Of a DNA stretch of 64,000 bases, positions 52,001-63,094 are shown in pieces (position 1 is the stretch's first letter; each line of letters begins with the position of its first letter). The notes under the pieces were generated by a model. The model was not told the DNA's origin. It did no database searches and was given only the letters and a program-made list of their open reading frames with translations. The DNA comes from Drechslerella dactyloides (Eukaryota > Ascomycota > Orbiliomycetes > Orbiliales > Orbiliaceae): positions 558,001 to 622,000 of the forward strand of contig JAGTWJ010000003.1 in assembly GCA_020064725.1 (NCBI GenBank). Reading direction: 5' to 3'. A program made the translations under genes and the position numbers.

Positions 52001-53395
52001 CCAATCCACGTCCATACCCACGATTCCGCAGGTACTGGCGTCGCTTCCATGGCTGCCTGCGCTGCAGCTGGGGCTGATGCAGTCGACACTGCTACCGACA
52101 GTCTGTCCGGCATGACCTCGCAACCGAGCGTTGGTGCCGTCCTCGCGGCTCTCGAGGGTACCGATATGGATCCTGGTCTTGATGTCAACCTGGTTCGCGA
52201 GATTGACAGCTACTGGGCTCAGTTGCGCCTCATGTACTCTTGCTTCGAGGCCGGTCTCACAGGTCCAGACCCTGAGGTCTACGTCCACGAAATCCCTGGT
52301 GGCCAGCTCACCAATCTCATCTTCCAGGCTTCTCAGCTCGGTCTCGGCGCGCAATGGAAGGAAACCAAGAAGGCGTACACGCAAGCCAACTATCTCCTTG
52401 GCGATATCGTCAAGGTCACGCCGACTTCCAAGGTTGTTGGCGACCTCGCTCAGTTCATGGTCTCCAACAAGCTCACGCCCGAGCAAGTCGTCGAGAAGGC
52501 TGAGACGCTCGACTTCCCCGGATCGGTCATTGACTTCCTTGAGGGATTGATGGGTCAGCCGTATGGTGGATTCCCCGAGCCACTCCGCAGTCGTGCTCTC
52601 AGAGGTCGCCGGGCGCTCAGCGAGCGGCCAGGTCTCTCGCTCCACCCGACCGATCTGAAGGGCATCAAACAAGAGCTTTTGGACAAGTACGGCCAGGTCA
52701 CCGAGTGCGACGTCGCCAGCTACGTCATGTACCCCAAGGTCTTCTTGGACTACAAGGAGTTCCTTGCCAAATACGGCGACCTGAGCGTGCTCCCAACCAA
52801 GTACTTCCTGTCGACTCCGGAGATCGGCGAGGAATTCCACGTGCAGATCGAGAAGGGCAAGACGCTGATTATCAAATTGCTGGCTGTCGGCCCGTTGAGC
52901 GAGCAGACGGGTCAACGCGAGGTTTTCTTCGAGTTGAACGGCGAGGTTCGGCAGGTTACCGTCGATGATAAGAAGGCCGGTATGTTTGCATCATATTTCT
53001 ATTCACACGTTTTGTTTGTAAGCAATTGGCTAACGGAGATGGATGATAGCTGTTGAGAATACCAGCAGACTGAAGGCGAACCAGGCCGACAGCAGCCAGG
53101 TCGGTGCTCCAATGTCGGGCGTCGTCGTCGAGGTGCGCGTTAAGGACGGCTCCGAGGTGAAGAAGGGCGACCCGATCGCTGTCTTGAGCGCCATGAAGAT
53201 GGTGAGTTGTCTCGTCCCTGAAAATTGTCGACTTTGTATGAGCTTTGCTGACGTCGTGAAAAGGAAATGGTGATCTCCGCACCGCATTCTGGTATCATCG
53301 CGGAGCTGCAGATCAAGGCGAACGACAGCGTTGACGGGCAAGACTTGATCTGCAAGATTGTGAAGGCGACGGCGGTGGAGGAGAAGACCGAGTAA
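49097..53395 (+). CDS. pyc: Pyruvate carboxylase
   Basis: Eleven exons: 49097-49220, 49308-49328, 49445-49452, 49515-49526, 49594-49663, 49722-49903, 49965-50221, 50289-50533, 50592-52979, 53050-53201, 53264-53395; 3591 nt, 1196 residues, normal for fungi. It carboxylates pyruvate to oxaloacetate with ATP and bicarbonate, refilling the TCA cycle. Domains in order: biotin carboxylase (VANRGEIPIRIFRT near 42; ATP-grasp GGGGRGM near 200; EINPRIQVEHT), carboxyltransferase (DTTWRDAHQSLLATR, HVHTHDSAGTG), the linking PYC domain, and the biotin carrier with SAMKMEM (biotinyl Lys about 1152). The acidic N-terminus has no clear mitochondrial signal, in line with the cytosolic enzyme of fungi. Exons 2, 3 and 4 are only 21, 8 and 12 nt, yet they rebuild the conserved N-terminal motif exactly. 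Confidence 0.97.
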
Positions 53396-54099
53396 ACGCG
53401 TCAGCGTGTCCGGAATCTGTGTTGATCCACTCTTTTACTTGGCTTGACTTATCTGGAACTTCTGATGTGTGACGCGGTGAATTTGACTGTCCCTGATTGT
53501 CGTGAGATGCACTCGTTCGGATTGATGGGTGTACTCCTCTTTGAGGCATCCTGCTGGGGCTCTGATGTTTATCTGCAGTTTGTTTCTCGAGTTGAGCGCT
53601 TTTGCTGAGCTATATTGTAGTACCAAAAGTGCGAATAAGCTGCAAGTCATGACCAATCACAAGAACGTAGGCGTGCACCATTGGTACTACGTATGAGAGA
53701 TTGTCCCTCCGTGATATTCAGGTTGGGTGCTGCAATGCCAGCACTAGTTATCGTCAGTTGATATGAAAGGATGATTGATCTATATATCCATGCTGTGAAT
53801 GAAGTATAGAAGCTAAGAGAGCCGCGCGCAAGGAACAATGATCCAAAACTATATACCCAAAATTGTCCCGACTTCGCTCCGCTTTACACTTTCTAACTAA
53901 CCACTCGGTTTGCGACAAAAGATATGCAATGCTCAATTTCACCATTTCGCCCAGCCAAGGAACGTGCATATGCCTATGCATCTCAGGTAAACTTCCACCA
54001 CTCTCTGAGTATCCAGCTACCTACTGCTCAGACCTCACGCACCAACCCGGGAATAGTCCTGTGTTACGTACGCATACACAGGCAGTATGACCTCCCCAT
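53396..54099. other. Convergent intergenic region
   Basis: 3' flanks of pyruvate carboxylase (plus) and of the membrane-protein exon (minus). No other feature seen. Confidence 0.6.
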
Positions 54100-54443
54100 C
54101 TAATAATCCTTCATCAATGCTTCGCCCGCCTCTTTCTCAGTCGATCTCCGCTTCTTGATATACCAAACGATAGCAGCAACAAAGACGATGCTGACCAGCA
54201 GAATCTGGTAGGGAGTCCAGTCCTTCGGTTCGAGGCGGCGGAGGTCGTCCGAGGTGTCCGTGTCGGTTTCGGAGGCCGGGGCGCCCGTGTCTGTTTCTGT
54301 GCCGGCGTTTTCTGCTGCGGAGGAGATGGGGGCGTCAACTTTTGCGCCCGCGGTAGGTGTGGGTTGCGAGGCGGGTGCGGGTGTAGGTGCAAGTGGTGGG
54401 GCGGGAAGAGCAGAAGAAAGAGCGGGGTCAGAATGAGAGAGTT
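54100..54443 (-). CDS. Single-pass membrane protein, 5' end not resolved
   Basis: Minus-strand frame ending at TAG 54102-54100, at least 114 codons. It starts after a likely splice acceptor (CCTATAG, with CTAAC upstream). The outer part is rich in Ala, Pro, Thr and acidic residues (AENAGTETDTGAPASETDTD). One membrane span follows (DWTPYQILLVSIVFVAAIVW), then a basic stop-transfer (KKRR) and a short tail ending ALMKDY. This is a type I layout. Upstream in the same frame, through the putative acceptor, the DNA also reads KKKQSFNLTLILALFPIEL, which looks like a signal peptide, but there is no in-frame ATG before a stop. Either an upstream exon was missed, or the start is unusual. No family recognised. 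Confidence 0.5.
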
Positions 54444-55013
54444 CTATAGGAAATAGGGCGAGGATTAACGTTAGATTGAAAGATTGTTTTTTCTTGAATT
54501 TTTTTTTTCGTGGGGTAGAGTATTGTTGTGGGGGTGTGATGGGGTAGGAGTATTATAGATATGTATGCGATGGGAGGAATATATTGGGGAAAGGAAGGAA
54601 GGGGTGCATGCTAGCTCCACCATCATGATCTATTAGAGCTAGAGGCAAGGCACTCAAGCGCTGATGGGAACAGTGGGGGTTTAACTATAGAGAATAGCCC
54701 ATGGATGCTCTAGAAGTACGAGAGTAGGAACTACGCAGTCTATATCGTGAAAAGAAGCATATGACTTTTGGTCCTTTCTCCTTGCTTTTGTATGAACGGA
54801 TATATATGCCTACACTGTCTTCTTTTTACGTTATGTACTGCAAGCTCCCTGTTCCCCACGTCCCGCATCCAGCTTTCTCTCCCTGGTAGCTTTGGAGCAC
54901 TGCTAGCCTCTTCGTAGGACCGCGAGATGCAAAGGGGAGTAAAGGCATTGCAATGCAGGAGAGAAGTTTGAAGAGATGAAGGGTATGAGGAGGGTAGAAT
55001 GCGGGTGAGGTAT
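54444..55013. other. 3' flank of cyclophilin gene
   Basis: It lies between two minus-strand genes and should hold the cyclophilin 3' UTR and the 5' end of the membrane-protein gene. It contains a T-rich/A-rich homopolymer pair at about 54485-54510. No ATG-led exon with a good donor was found for the downstream gene. Confidence 0.5.
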
Positions 55014-56323
55014 CTAGAGTTCCTCGTGGGCGGGCTCCTCTTTGGAAGCCTCGGGAGTCTCGGCAGCCGGGGGAGTATCGGTTTTGATTTCGTTTTGAAT
55101 ACCTTCTTCTGGCACCTCGAGCTCGCCGCTCTTTGCGATCTTGACGGGATCCTTGGGCTTGTCACCGGCGGCCTTTGCGACGTTCTGGATCTGATCGACA
55201 ATGTCGTATCCCTCGAGGACTTCACCGAAGACGACGTGGCGGCCGTCGAGCCAGCTACATATCGAAGAGGTGAAGGTCAGATGATGGAAGCTTAAGGGGC
55301 TGGAGAGAAAGAATAATAAAGAATAATATGTACCTGGTGATGACGGTGGTGATGAAGAATTGAGAGCCGTTGGTGTCCGGTCCAGCGTTGGCCATGCCTG
55401 TAAGTGTAACAAAGTTGAGCTACAAGTGCACGCAGAGTCAGAGGGTATAGCGGAGAGTTTCTTACTCAAAAGTCCCTTGCGGGTGTGCTACATGTTGGGG
55501 AGAGTCATTAGCCACAGATCCTAGATACTCGATTTGCAGTTGGTGGGACTGATGGAGGCTTACCTTCAGCTTGAAGTTCTCATCGGCGAACTTCTCACCG
55601 TAGACTGTATAATTTCAGCATTAGTGACCATGCTTGCGGAAGCTGGATTGTCATGCCATGAGGTATCTGTCTACATACTGGACTTGCCACCAGTGCCTTC
55701 AATCGAGAAATCGCGTTAGCAAATGTGTTGTTGCAGGCCGAATGCGGGGCAATCGGGTGGCGTAATGACATACCATCACCACGAGTAAAGTCGCCGCCCT
55801 GGATCATGAAATCTTTGATGACGCGGTGGAAGGTAGAGCCCTCATATCCAAATCCCTTCTCTCCGGTGCAGAGAGCACTTCGATTGCGTTAGAGGGATCC
55901 AATTATCGCCAAGCGGGCATGGGAACGTTGTTCATACCGGAAGTTCTCAGTAGTCTAAGAAACAAGCTTTTGTTAGGGGGATACGGATCTCAGATAAGCT
56001 GCGAGGGATCGATTGAGATTACCTTTGGGACGGTCTTGCCGTACAGCCCAATCACGATCCGACCAAGTTTCTGATCTCCATGTTCGATGTCAAAGTAGAC
56101 CTAGACGCGGTGACGACGTGTCTTTCGTCAGCATTCCAACCCCACCGGCCGATACGGCACGCAACGGATGATAGATGGGTGATCTCATTGATTATATCAT
56201 TTCATTGACTCATCGAGTACGTACCTTGTTCGTGATTCGAGGGCCTTTCGTAGCCTCAACGGCTTGGAAGCCGACGAGTAGCGCCACTAGGAAGAAGGCG
56301 ACGATGCGCTGGACCGACAACAT
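55014..56323 (-). CDS. cypB: ER peptidyl-prolyl cis-trans isomerase (cyclophilin B)
   Basis: Nine exons (minus): 56323-56225, 56100-56023, 55954-55938, 55877-55774, 55696-55679, 55604-55564, 55487-55466, 55397-55334, 55254-55014; 684 nt, 227 residues. It speeds proline isomerisation during folding in the secretory pathway. A signal peptide (MLSVQRIVAFFLVALLVGFQ) is followed by VYFDIEHGDQKLGRIVIGLY and a full catalytic core: FHRVIKDFMIQGGDFT (catalytic Arg, Gln), NGSQFFITT, and SWLDGRHVVFGEV with Trp and His. An acidic Pro/Glu/Ala-rich C-terminal extension ends HEEL, an HDEL-type ER retention signal also known in Aspergillus CypB. Exons 3, 5 and 7 are only 17, 18 and 22 nt. Targeting is by signal and retrieval motif; location in the ER lumen is well supported. 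Confidence 0.96.
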
Positions 56324-57464
56324 CGTGGGCGTGATGATGCAGTCAATTGGAGAGATTGTGTATCTGCAATATATTCAATATATGTACACAGCCTTCTTGA
56401 GGTCGATAGAGGGCGAGAAGGGCGGTCTGGAGAGGAAGCTGGCAATACGCCGGAGGGGAAGTCGAAGAGGTGTATGTGTCCCTTTTCCTACGTTTGGGCT
56501 AAAGATGGCGGTGGGGACGGTGTTGCGCAGGCAAGGACGCCCAGAAGATTAGGTAAGCATTCCCGGGTCCCACGACGCCTGTCAGGCGGAGTGACGTCCG
56601 TATTGCCGTGCGCGTGGAGTAGCGTCCAGCCGGGAGCAGAGGTCTAACTCGATGCGATGGACAGAACACTGCATGATGTGGATTTTATCATGATCACGCC
56701 AGCCACGACACACGATGCATATGGGTATTGGTTTCCCGCCTGTGGAGGTTGCACTTGGAGTACCAATGCCTTGTGAAACACTCGGTTGAGCGATGTGCCT
56801 TGGCCCTGATCAAGCTTAAAGTCAAGATAGGAACCCCAGAGGAGACTTCGCGCACAGATCGAAACTTTATCAGTGTCGAGAATGTTCGGAAAGACACCCT
56901 TGCGTCAATCTCGGATCGTGCTGTCATAGATCGTGCTCGTACGACCTCGGGCAACCATGAAGGCTCTCATCCGACATTCATGATCATATGGGCTAGAGCG
57001 TGTATTTCCGTGATCGCATAAGCATGTCCGGCCGTGGGTACCTTTGAGGATTGGACCTCGAGCACCGTACTAGTATACCGACCGATAGCGGGTCACGAGT
57101 GGGGCTGGTATTCCCGTGTTCTTCAGGATCCATTCGCCATTGACTTCACGACGACGGATTTCTAATGCTCGCCAATCCAGACTTCTCCGCAAATCATGCA
57201 TGTCTCGTCTACAAAGGACGGCTTTCGATTCGACGCTACGCGAGTCTGCCTGTTAACCGTTAGTTTGTCGGCCATGACGTTTCCTGAACCGTTTGCTTGC
57301 AGCACACCCTCTTGGGAAGCCCAAAGCTAAGCTCTGAGGCGGACAGTCGCACCAGCAGAATGACCCTTTCACGCATGCGGTCCCCGTAGAAATCAGGAAT
57401 TCCCCGGAGAGTAGTCGATCAGCTTAAGCGTGGAGGCAAACGGTGAGGCGTGATGCATGTGGAG
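56324..57464. other. Divergent promoter region
   Basis: It separates the cyclophilin (minus) and the 57635 gene (plus). A frame at 56728-57021 (97 codons) has no recognisable feature. No other element seen apart from the TATA box annotated next. Confidence 0.5.
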
Positions 57465-57472
57465 TATAAAAG
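57465..57472 (+). promoter_or_regulatory. TATA box of the 69-residue protein gene
   Basis: TATAAAAG, an excellent match, 163 nt before the start codon. A pyrimidine-rich leader with CTTTCTTCTCAATCTCC follows. Such a strong TATA suggests a highly or conditionally expressed gene. Confidence 0.7.
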
Positions 57473-57634
57473 AGGGGGCTATCACCTCCACAGCTTTCTT
57501 CTCAATCTCCAAATCTTTTCTATCCATTCACCCTGGAGCAAAAGTATAACATCTACAACGCAAATATTTAATATCTAGGAGAAGCAATTGTCCTATCTAG
57601 AATAAAAATACCAGCCACTTGAACAGCAATCACA

Positions 57635-57947
57635 ATGGATCAAAACCAACAGAAGGACACATCAGCTACAACCGCCCAGCAGCCTAGACGTTCGGTAAGC
57701 GACCGGCCCACTCGCTTCCCCGCATTTCAGAAAGATTTCCTGAATTCCAGTATACACGTACCTTCATAACGCTAACCATTCATTCTACGCTCTCCAGTCC
57801 TTTGGACCAGCATTTGAAGGTCTCCAAAAGAGACGGTCCAACAGCATGAGCCACGCCGCTAAGTTCGACGATCAGCTTCCTGCCGCTGGGTTCTTCGGGA
57901 ACGCTTGGCGGAAGTTTACCACTGGAAGAGACCATTCCTCCTCGTAA
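57635..57947 (+). CDS. Small Ser/Arg-rich protein, possibly conidiation- or stress-related
   Basis: Two exons: 57635-57694 and 57798-57947; 69 residues. The N-terminus is Gln/Thr-rich (MDQNQQKDTSATTAQQ), then PRRSSFGPAFEGLQKRRSNS is built across the splice, and the end is GFFGNAWRKFTTGRDHSSS. RRS/RRSNS are typical basophilic kinase sites. There is no signal peptide or membrane span. The layout (RRSS, AFxGLxxxKR, GFFGxxW near the end) resembles small ascomycete proteins annotated as conidiation-specific protein 8, but that is from memory and not certain. A cytosolic or nuclear small protein is likely. The strong TATA box fits a regulated gene. Confidence 0.75.
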
Positions 57948-58594
57948 TGGCTAAATCTTTTGTGTCGGAACCGGGTACCTGATCCGGCGACATCGTCTTT
58001 ATCGATTCTCTTCACACGGCGTTGGGTATCATTTTGGATGGACGTTTATCGAGACAGATTGGACGTTTCTTAGCTGTTTTGTTTGAGCCAAAAACTGGAG
58101 TAGGAGTATCCGTCTGTTTATTCGGCTTTTGATGGATCGTTTGATTTTGGTCGCTTCTTATGGTAAATGAATATTTTATATGGCGCGTATTTATCTTGAT
58201 TCATATTTATGGGCTATGCATGTCATATACGCTGCGCTTACAGCTTGAACAATCATTTATAAAATCAGTCATTCATTCACGAACGTCTCTCATTTAGTAG
58301 CTCAATTCCCAGTCAATTCCCATGTGGATTGCATTCATTCAATGCGTCTATAATGGCGAAATAGTGGCACAAGCAAACTTTTATAGCTTTGAACGTGGTG
58401 CTATCACTCTCGATAGATAGTTCGAACGCGCGATCTTCAAAAGACGAGATATCATGTGAAGGAGCTTTATATTTGATGCATACCCTTCACCACTCTGGTA
58501 GGTAAGTACCCATAAATATTCAAGGAAAAGATCGCTAATTGTCTTGACAGCTGGCTAAATAACCGTTCTGGAAAGATACCCCTTTGGTAAAAGG
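57948..58594. other. Convergent 3' flanks
   Basis: AT-rich spacer between the 69-residue protein gene (plus) and the F-box gene (minus). It holds the two 3' UTRs; nothing else seen. Confidence 0.6.
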
Positions 58595-59973
58595 CTAGGA
58601 GAAAAACAAATCCAGTTTCTTTTCGTAGCTCAATAGTCGGCCCCTTCGAGCGCATACCATCGTACCGTCCGACTGATGTGTTATTGGAAATTCGATCAAA
58701 TATCCGAATCTCCGAAACCTCAGCGACCTCAGATTTGGGAAGTAGTTGGCAAAGTGTGCATAGTGCTCGGGGAGCTTGTTCCCGTAAGGGAGGTATCCCT
58801 TGAGAACAAGTATCTCGATGTTTTTGAACTTGGAGAGTCCTTCTATCTCCATCGTTTCCATCCTGGCTTGTAGCATAGCCGTATCTAGCTTGGTCCCCTG
58901 CAAAGGGTTTGGGGAGAATCGGTGTTGCTAACGATTGATCAGTAAAAATCCCGAAGTGAGGTATACGTCGCTGGCATTCTCTGGACGGGGCATACCGTGC
59001 GCCTCTCCAGCTCATCAAATGTACTATTCGATAACGCTAGAAACTTCACGTTCGAACATTCCAAAGGGACTATCCTAAAGGATGGGACAATGTTTTTCGC
59101 ATCTTTGTACAATAATATCTGCAGGTTCCCGATATCCCAAGCGTGTCCGAGGGCAGGCAGCCTCGAATAACCAGCGTCTTCATTGACCGGTGCTAGCTTG
59201 ACAGAAAGTGCGAATCTCGCAGATCGGCATGTATCAGTACCCAGAGCGTCGAGCGTGTGTCTCATGGCTTCATGGAAAATATTGGGGGCCTCATTAGACT
59301 TGATGTTGATGATAATGGCTACATCTTTGATTGAGGGGGTGTAGTTCGGCGAAGGTGGCGAGGGTATTTTGATGGTCCAATTCGGTTTGTGTCCTGACAA
59401 GCAGGTTGGGGTGGGAATGCTGAGGTATCGATCGATAACCAAAGACCTGAGATTTGGCAGCGAAGTGATCGCACGATTCAGGATGCTTCGATACTCGAAC
59501 CAAGACATCCACGAATCTGTGTCATTGAAGGTAAATTTCGTGATCCGCGAAAATACCGCTAGATGGATAGAATATTCCCTGAAGTCGAAATCTTGATGCA
59601 TCTTCCACCGCAGCCGATGCTCAAGGCTCAACGTGAACGACCTACGAATCGAGATTGAGGATTGTGTTAATAGATTTAACAAGTTGATTTATTAGAGATA
59701 TATATATGGAGAGAAAGTCCAGTTGAGGCTAGTGTATATAAATGCGTACCTCACATGGTCCGCGTATTTTCGATATCCGTCCAACCTATGTTCCTGCCAA
59801 GGATCACAGTCGCCGGGGAAGACGGTGACAAGGTCCTTGAAGCGGACTGGAGTTGCAATTTGACACCAAAGAGAGCAAACCCTTGCAATTTGAAGGAGGT
59901 CGTCTTGGTTGAGCTGCGGGTCGTCAAAAATATGCAGGAGGATCTCATTAGGGAGACAGTTGATATCGGTCAT
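58595..59973 (-). CDS. F-box domain protein
   Basis: Three exons (minus): 59973-59750, 59641-58996, 58927-58595; 1203 nt, 400 residues. The N-terminus (about residues 5-50) is an F-box: INCLPNEILLHIFDD, then LLQIARVCSLWCQIATP. The F-box binds Skp1 and brings substrates to an SCF ubiquitin ligase. The rest is a single long region with scattered leucine-rich segments (SLPNLRSLVIDRYL, KNIEILVLKGYLPYG, YFPNLRSLRFRRFG), typical of fungal F-box proteins with degenerate LRR-like C-termini. Substrate unknown. Such genes are expanded and fast-evolving in filamentous fungi. It sits next to an unusual subtilase gene on the same strand. Confidence 0.88.
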
Positions 59974-60709
59974 TTTGTGATTTTGCCGGTCGAAAGCTTA
60001 GACGAGAGACTCGAGTATACGCTAACTGCGGAGCAACGGATCAGGAGCCAGCTCAGCTGAGTGAGGCCGCGCGATGCTGATTAGCTGGGAATCGATATAT
60101 ATATCTATCAAGCCGACAATGTTATCGATAATAGCTAGTAGGTCCCTTGTGTCAATGCCTAAGGACTCGTGCCTGAAGAGTGCCTGGAGATGAGTCGTTT
60201 CACGCTTCGTTTCGGCTGGTCAAAGTCTAAAGCGATTGTTCTTGGTGCTTGCAGCTAGCCGGCGCAGCGCGGCGGGGCGCACGCGTTCGCGTAGCGTTGT
60301 ATATTGCTCTAACAACACAAAGGTAGACTTTCTCACTTGCTCACTTATTCTCGGATAACGACGCATAGTCTCTCATGGAACGACTCGTTTACGACCCAAC
60401 TTTAAGGTACGACTTGATGAATTCGAACTTCACCGGTTGAGATTCAGCAGCCTGGCTCGCGAGAAAACTTGATGACAAAGTCGGACTGAAGATAATCGTA
60501 CAATCCGGTGGTGCAGCTACAAATATATTGCAATGGTCGGGCACACAATTCTAGGACCTGATGGGGCTGGTCTTGTAAACCAGACCTTGCCTTTTACGTA
60601 TATTGGATATCGGATATCGCTAAACCATATATCATCAGGGTTTGAAGCATGCATATGACGATGCCGCGGTATACAGGTGGATGTCTTCTCCGGTTGAGCT
60701 CTGCTAAGC
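59974..60709. other. Spacer between F-box and subtilase genes
   Basis: Promoter side of the F-box gene and 3' side of the subtilase gene. Contains short direct repeats such as GGATATCGGATATCG at about 60606-60620. No coding region supported. Confidence 0.55.
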
Positions 60710-62403
60710 CTAACGAAGGAGAGGCGCGTTAGTCCCAATTGTGCTGGAATCGCTGGCAGCGGTACTGGTATAGGTGACTATCTGACGATCCTCTTCTAGC
60801 CACTGATCTGGCGTTATGCCGCTGTGAATTACCGGGACTGATTCGGGATCTTCTGGTCTGTGCTTGAAGGATGAAGTTTTCGGTTTCTCAATGGCGTCGG
60901 TGATGCGATTAGGCGAATCCATGTTGCGGGATAGGTACATTGCCAGCATCCCGGATACTGTCGCCGTGGCTGTTCAAATGGTAAGCCGCCCTCATAGAGC
61001 GAGCGCGGTAAATTAGTTCGTAATGCTTCAGCAGGTACCCAACGTGGGACATGGATATATGAAGGATCGACTAGCCTTTCTTAGGCTTATAACGCGCTCG
61101 GCGCTTCACTAACCTATCGATGTCGTTCCAGATCTTGGGACCCAGTAGAGGCCCTTTAAACCCTCAAGCTGAGGATTTAATGGGCGAACTGCTGTGATGT
61201 ACTCACACGGGGGCCAAACAAAGTTAGGTATGCTCAAAGCTGGATCTGGGTATTGAAACAGATTGCGGGATCGTCGATTGGATCCGCCAACAACGACGGC
61301 ATTCTTGACGTCCCGGCAATGTGCCGCTATCGCAGGCCGGACGCTGTCAGTCATAGGCCTTCGCTAATCCAAACATCAGTCGTTATTGACGAACTCGATA
61401 AAAGTTACAAGCTTGAACGGTTAAAGAATAGGGCTGGGGATGCTAACGATTTTGTTTCCAGCAGATAGTACCAGAATTGTATTCCCAAGCCTGGATATGA
61501 GCGACAACACATCTATTCGTAGACTTCGAAGGTCTCTATTGATCATTTCTGACGACGAGTGAAATGGCGTATGGAAGGCCATATTTATGATACAAGGTCG
61601 GTCTGGGTTGTGCGTTTTGATGTGCTCGTAAGTTTTGAACATGGCTTCAATTGAAGAGGGTGTACGTAGTACACCCGTGCCATCAGCAGCTACAACCACC
61701 ACGATTTCGGTACTTTGAGCAATCCCAGCTCTTTCGCCCGCGAATTTCCCAATAATACTACTTCCGTGGGCTAAATAATGGAAGTCCTCACCCTTGTCCC
61801 AGGGGAAATGGCCGGGAGTGATCCAATCTTGGATTTTCAGATCCTTGAAGTCATATATGGAAATCTTGGTAGATATATTAGTCTCGAGGCCACAAGGATG
61901 GCGGTCCAGCTTCGCGAGACAAGGACATACCATTGAAATTCATTGAATTGGGATGAGGAGGTTAGATCAAAATTTACCGGATGGGTCTCATTAAGCCCGC
62001 TATTAATAACATAGACGACCACTCCTTCTCCTGGGTTCTTGTAAGGATAGTATGAAGTAACGATGCGCGGAACCTTTCTCCAATCGGCTTCTTTGGGCTC
62101 AGAAAGAGTTGGTAGCCCTTTAAAAGCATCTCTCGTAACTTCCACCAAGTTGCCATCTGTAACATCATCGGATCGTTTCTCTAGACCGCTTATGTCGAGT
62201 GTGCCAATTTCATAGCTATGATCTGTATCGTGACGAAGCGAAGTGGGGCTTAAAGGGTCGGTAGGCCAACGGCGTTGAATACCTGAAGCGATTACCTCTG
62301 GCTCCTCCTGCAGATCACGGGAGTCTGCGGCTGGGTGAGTTATCGAGTTATAATCATCCGGCGCCAGCGTTTGTGGGACATGGAGAACGTAGCATCGACT
62401 AAT
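60710..62403 (-). CDS. Subtilisin-like (S8) protein with altered catalytic Asp
   Basis: Four visible exons (minus): 62403-61978, 61909-61448, 61363-61114, 60969-60710; 465 residues from the first splice border. S8 landmarks in order: VVVYVINSGLNETHP (Asp site, here Asn, codon AAT at 62004-62002), YLAHGSSIIGKFAG (His site intact), VLSAGN (oxyanion Asn), then SGTTSIATATVSGMLAMYLS (Ser site; Ser present, but the usual Gly two residues before it is Thr). The second intron uses a weak donor (GTTAGC). The 5' end is unresolved: the frame is open to TAG at 62406-62404, which may be a splice acceptor (TTTAG). No signal peptide is seen. With Asp to Asn the protein is probably a pseudoprotease or a decaying gene. 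Confidence 0.75.
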
Positions 62404-63094
62404 CTAAATTTGAGAAAAGTATGAGCCTGAGTCGGTCTCGAAGCCATAGCGCCGAGACCAAGCCTGAGAATACGATGGAAGGTAAATCTCCCCAATCTGC
62501 CTGTGCATGCAGCATAAAACGAATGACAGTATATAATTCAATATACATCTACTGATTGACGGAGATGTGTTTGGAGAAAGCAACTTGAATCAACTCCATC
62601 TGCAATTCAATATAATTTAGAATCTTTGGATTCAGGTTTAAAACGTTTGTGGTTGCTTTGCTGTGTAAACCAAGGTTGCCTTCCGCCAGCTCAAGTGCGG
62701 CAGTCTGGCTCGCGAGACGAATAATTGCCAGTGGATGGCATTTATTTGCAGGTTCCGAGAGTAAGCATGGTCTACTCGATGTTTAGGTTTCTCGTGGATA
62801 AACTGGCCCTCAGGTCTACAAAAGATTTCTGACTGTGCTGTGTTTTCTTCACACCAAAAGAATAGAGATGTAGCGTATGCATGTTTTGGTGATCCAGCAT
62901 ATGCACTGACGACTCTGTACTCTGATTTCGGAAGAAAGAAACGCTATACCGATGGATATGTACGCACTATACACTGAAATCTGTATCGACCCGAAACCAA
63001 GATTGGGTTTCCAGGATGCCTGGATGCAACATGTATACTCGTGGAAGGAAGTTCGAGAACGTGCAATGAAATACACTCATTCCCCCGACCTACG
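62404..63094. other. Upstream region of the subtilase-like gene
   Basis: It should contain the missing 5' exon(s) of the subtilase gene. A short minus-strand frame from ATG 62508 to TAG 62404 (34 codons) is in the same frame as exon 1 of that gene. No convincing signal-peptide exon was found. Confidence 0.4.

Noticed and set aside
50873..52915. 680-codon open frame antisense to pyruvate carboxylase
   Set aside because: It is the mirror of the large exon of a clearly conserved gene. Codon bias of the sense strand keeps this antisense frame open.
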